Assembly: GCA_003963115.1 (NCBI GenBank)
Contig: RXJQ01000049.1
Coordinates: forward strand, 1-60,315
Reading direction: 5' to 3'
DNA length: 60,315 nucleotides
Source of the DNA: Burkholderiales bacterium
GTDB taxonomy: Bacteria; Pseudomonadota; Gammaproteobacteria; Burkholderiales; Burkholderiaceae_C
The notes below the pieces were generated by a model, which saw nothing but the letters and a program-made list of their open reading frames with translations, was not told the DNA's origin and ran no database searches. Made by a program: the position numbers and the translations under genes. Below, in pieces: positions 57,932 through 60,315 of the stretch (positions within the stretch are counted from its first letter, which is position 1; the number at the start of each line of letters is the position of its first letter).

Positions 57932-60315
57932 ATGTTGCAAGCCTATCGCCAACACGTTGCCGAGCGCGCCGCGCTGGGTATCCCCCCTCTGGCCCTGTCT
58001 GCCCAGCAAGTCGCTGAACTGATCGAACTGATCAAGAACCCGCCCGCTGGTGAAGACGCCTTCCTGCTGGACCTGCTGACGCACCGCGTGCCACCTGGTG
58101 TGGACGACGCAGCCAAGGTCAAGGCCTCCTTCCTGTCGGCCGTGGCCCATGGCGACGTCAAGGTCGGCCTGATCTCCAAGGCCAAGGCCACCGAGCTGCT
58201 GGGCACCATGGTGGGCGGCTACAACGTCAAGCCCCTGATCGACCTGCTGTCCGACGCTGAAGTCGGTGTCGTCGCGGCTGACGCCCTGAAGAAGACCCTG
58301 CTGATGTTCGACGCCTTCCACGACGTCGCCGAGCTGGTCAAGTCGGGCAATGCCAACGCCAAGGCCGTGATGCAATCGTGGGCTGACGCCGAATGGTTCA
58401 CCAGCCGCCCCGAAGTCGCCAAAAAGATCACCGTGACCGTGTTCAAGGTGCCTGGCGAAACCAACACCGACGACCTGTCGCCCGCACCGGACGCCTGGAG
58501 CCGCCCCGACATCCCGATGCACTATCTGGCGATGCTCAAGAACACCCGTCCTGACGCGGCCTTCAAGCCCGAGGAAGACGGCAAGCGCGGCCCGATGCAG
58601 TTCATCGACGACCTGAAGAAAAAGGGCAACCTCGTGGCCTACGTGGGTGACGTGGTCGGTACAGGCTCCTCGCGCAAGTCGGCCACCAACAGCGTGATCT
58701 GGGCCACTGGCGAAGACATCCCCTTCGTGCCCAACAAGCGCTTCGGCGGCGTGACCCTGGGCGGCAAGATCGCCCCCATCTTCTTCAACACGCAGGAAGA
58801 CTCCGGCTCGCTGCCCATCGAAGTGGACGTGTCCAGCTTCGAAATGGGTGACGTCATCGACATCTACCCCTATGAGGGCAAGATCGAAAAGGGCGGCAAG
58901 GTCGTCACCGAGTTCGCCCTGAAGTCGCAAGTGCTGCTCGACGAAGTTCGTGCTGGTGGCCGTATCAACCTGATCATCGGCCGCTCGCTGACCGGCAAGG
59001 CCCGTGAGTTCCTGGGCCTCCCCGCCTCGACCCTGTTCCGTCTGCCCCAGGCTCCGAAGGACAGCGGCAAGGGCTTCACCCTGGCCCAGAAGATGGTCGG
59101 CCGTGCATGTGGCCTGCCCGAAGGCCAAGGCGTGCGTCCCGGTACCTACTGCGAACCCAAGATGACCACCGTGGGTTCGCAAGACACCACTGGCCCGATG
59201 ACGCGTGATGAGCTGAAGGACCTGGCCTGCCTGGGCTTCAGCGCCGATCTGGTCATGCAATCGTTCTGCCACACGGCCGCTTACCCCAAGCCCGTGGACG
59301 TGAAGATGCACCGAGAACTGCCCGCCTTCATCAGCAACCGCGGCGGCGTGGCCCTGCGTCCTGGCGACGGCGTGATCCACTCGTGGCTGAACCGCCTGCT
59401 GCTGCCCGACACCGTCGGCACCGGTGGCGACTCGCACACCCGCTTCCCCATCGGCATCTCCTTCCCAGCGGGCTCGGGCCTGGTCGCCTTCGGGGCCGCC
59501 ACCGGCGTGATGCCCCTGGACATGCCCGAGTCCGTGCTGGTGCGCTTCAAGGGCCAGATGCAGCCTGGCATCACCCTGCGTGACCTGGTGCATGCCATCC
59601 CCCTGTACGCCATCAAGGCCGGTCTACTGACTGTGGCCAAGGCCGGCAAGAAGAACATCTTCTCGGGCCGCGTGCTGGAAATCGAAGGCCTGCCTGACCT
59701 GAAGGTCGAGCAAGCGTTCGAACTGTCCGACGCTTCGGCTGAACGTTCCGCTGCTGGTTGCACCATCAAGCTGAACAAGGAGCCCATCGCCGAGTACCTG
59801 AAGTCGAACATCGTTCTGATGAAGAACATGATCGCCGACGGTTACGCCGATGCCCGCACCCTGCAGCGCCGTATCGACGCGCAAGAAGCCTGGCTGGCCA
59901 ACCCCAACCTGCTGGAAGCCGACAAGGACGCCGAGTACGCCGCCGTGATCGAGATCGATCTGGCCGACATCAAGGAACCCATTGTCTGCTGCCCGAACGA
60001 CCCGGACGACGCCAAGTTCCTGTCCGAAGTGGCTGGCACCAAGATCGACGAGGCCTTCATCGGTTCGTGCATGACCAACATCGGTCACTTCCGTGCTGCC
60101 GGCAAGCTGCTGGAAGGCAAGAAGGACATCCCGGTGCGTCTGTGGGTGGCTCCGCCCACCAAGATGGACGCCGCCGAGCTGACCAAGGAAGGCTTCTACA
60201 ACACCTTCGGCACCGCTGGCGCCCGCACCGAAATGCCCGGCTGCTCGCTGTGCATGGGCAACCAGGCTCAGATCAAGGAAGGCTCGACCTGTATCTCCAC
60301 GTCGACGCGTAACTT
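57932..60315 (+). CDS. acnB: Aconitate hydratase B (3' partial)
   Basis: AcnB is the main TCA aconitase and also rehydrates 2-methylaconitate in the methylcitrate cycle. It starts [20 protein letters not shown] with AGGTG before the ATG. The HEAT-like N-terminal domain, the swivel ([19 protein letters not shown]) and the catalytic domain ([15 protein letters not shown]) are in AcnB order. Cluster cysteines are in [12 protein letters not shown] and [12 protein letters not shown]. About 794 codons are present of roughly 860, and the end lies outside the window. Confidence 0.96.
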   Translation, partial: MLQAYRQHVAERAALGIPPLALSAQQVAELIELIKNPPAGEDAFLLDLLTHRVPPGVDDAAKVKASFLSAVAHGDVKVGLISKAKATELLGTMVGGYNVKPLIDLLSDAEVGVVAADALKKTLLMFDAFHDVAELVKSGNANAKAVMQSWADAEWFTSRPEVAKKITVTVFKVPGETNTDDLSPAPDAWSRPDIPMHYLAMLKNTRPDAAFKPEEDGKRGPMQFIDDLKKKGNLVAYVGDVVGTGSSRKSATNSVIWATGEDIPFVPNKRFGGVTLGGKIAPIFFNTQEDSGSLPIEVDVSSFEMGDVIDIYPYEGKIEKGGKVVTEFALKSQVLLDEVRAGGRINLIIGRSLTGKAREFLGLPASTLFRLPQAPKDSGKGFTLAQKMVGRACGLPEGQGVRPGTYCEPKMTTVGSQDTTGPMTRDELKDLACLGFSADLVMQSFCHTAAYPKPVDVKMHRELPAFISNRGGVALRPGDGVIHSWLNRLLLPDTVGTGGDSHTRFPIGISFPAGSGLVAFGAATGVMPLDMPESVLVRFKGQMQPGITLRDLVHAIPLYAIKAGLLTVAKAGKKNIFSGRVLEIEGLPDLKVEQAFELSDASAERSAAGCTIKLNKEPIAEYLKSNIVLMKNMIADGYADARTLQRRIDAQEAWLANPNLLEADKDAEYAAVIEIDLADIKEPIVCCPNDPDDAKFLSEVAGTKIDEAFIGSCMTNIGHFRAAGKLLEGKKDIPVRLWVAPPTKMDAAELTKEGFYNTFGTAGARTEMPGCSLCMGNQAQIKEGSTCISTSTRN

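Overview
The window looks like chromosomal core DNA of a betaproteobacterium of the order Burkholderiales. The closest match in character is the Aquabacterium/Leptothrix/Rubrivivax/Ideonella group, but the genus is an inference. The evidence is the high GC content, the gene order leuC-leuD-leuB-asd-fimV-truA-trpFBA-accD-folC-SPOR-cvpA-purF-metZ, the order mdh-gntR-sdhCDAB-sdhE-gltA, and an exosortase B/PEP-CTERM system. There is no rRNA, CRISPR array, prophage or intact insertion sequence.

Nt 1-14100 is the more variable part. It opens with the 3' part of a GGDEF/EAL protein, a thioesterase, a split chromate transporter pair and a small GNAT-like protein. A minus-strand protein-sorting cluster follows: epsD, xrtB (exosortase B) and epsI, next to a small PEP-CTERM protein. 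After waaA, a phosphomannomutase/phosphoglucomutase, an EamA transporter and a MaoC-fold protein comes an 828-residue repetitive PEP-CTERM protein. Both PEP-CTERM genes are preceded by a CCCCTA...TAGGGG palindrome that ends exactly 23 nt before a CANAAT -10-like hexamer. This is the best candidate here for an undescribed regulatory system.

Nt 14100-15050 is a complete tRNA operon on the minus strand, with a promoter, tRNA-Ala(GGC)-Glu(TTC)-Asp(GTC) twice, and a GNRA-loop terminator. It lies just downstream of gltX.

Nt 15050-36920 is a long, mostly minus-strand block of housekeeping and biosynthesis genes: glutamyl-tRNA synthetase, methionine (metZ), purine (purF), folate (folC), fatty acid (accD), tryptophan (trpFBA), truA, the polar hub protein FimV, asd and leuCDB. 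A plus-strand MASE1 histidine kinase interrupts it between trpF and truA. A 43-residue entericidin-like lipoprotein gene sits between leuC and leuD.

Nt 37000-45660 carries the TCA module: gltA, sdhE, sdhBADC, a HutC-type GntR regulator, and the divergent mdh with a CitE-like lyase gene. A perfect 18-bp palindrome lies between gntR and mdh. A structured repeat has been incorporated in frame at the start of sdhE. A 279-bp MITE-like element follows the CitE-like gene and supplies the stop codon of a chemoreceptor gene.

Nt 46000-60315 carries that chemoreceptor, a YkgJ-type cysteine-cluster protein, an unknown small protein and the methylcitrate cycle. The prpR gene is divergent from prpB-prpC-acnD-prpF, with a PrpR-like inverted repeat and a sigma-54 promoter between them. 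An exported protein of unknown function and the 5' part of acnB end the window. Together the right half links propionyl-CoA oxidation to the TCA cycle: PrpC, AcnD/PrpF, AcnB and PrpB yield pyruvate and succinate, and succinate enters through SdhCDAB.
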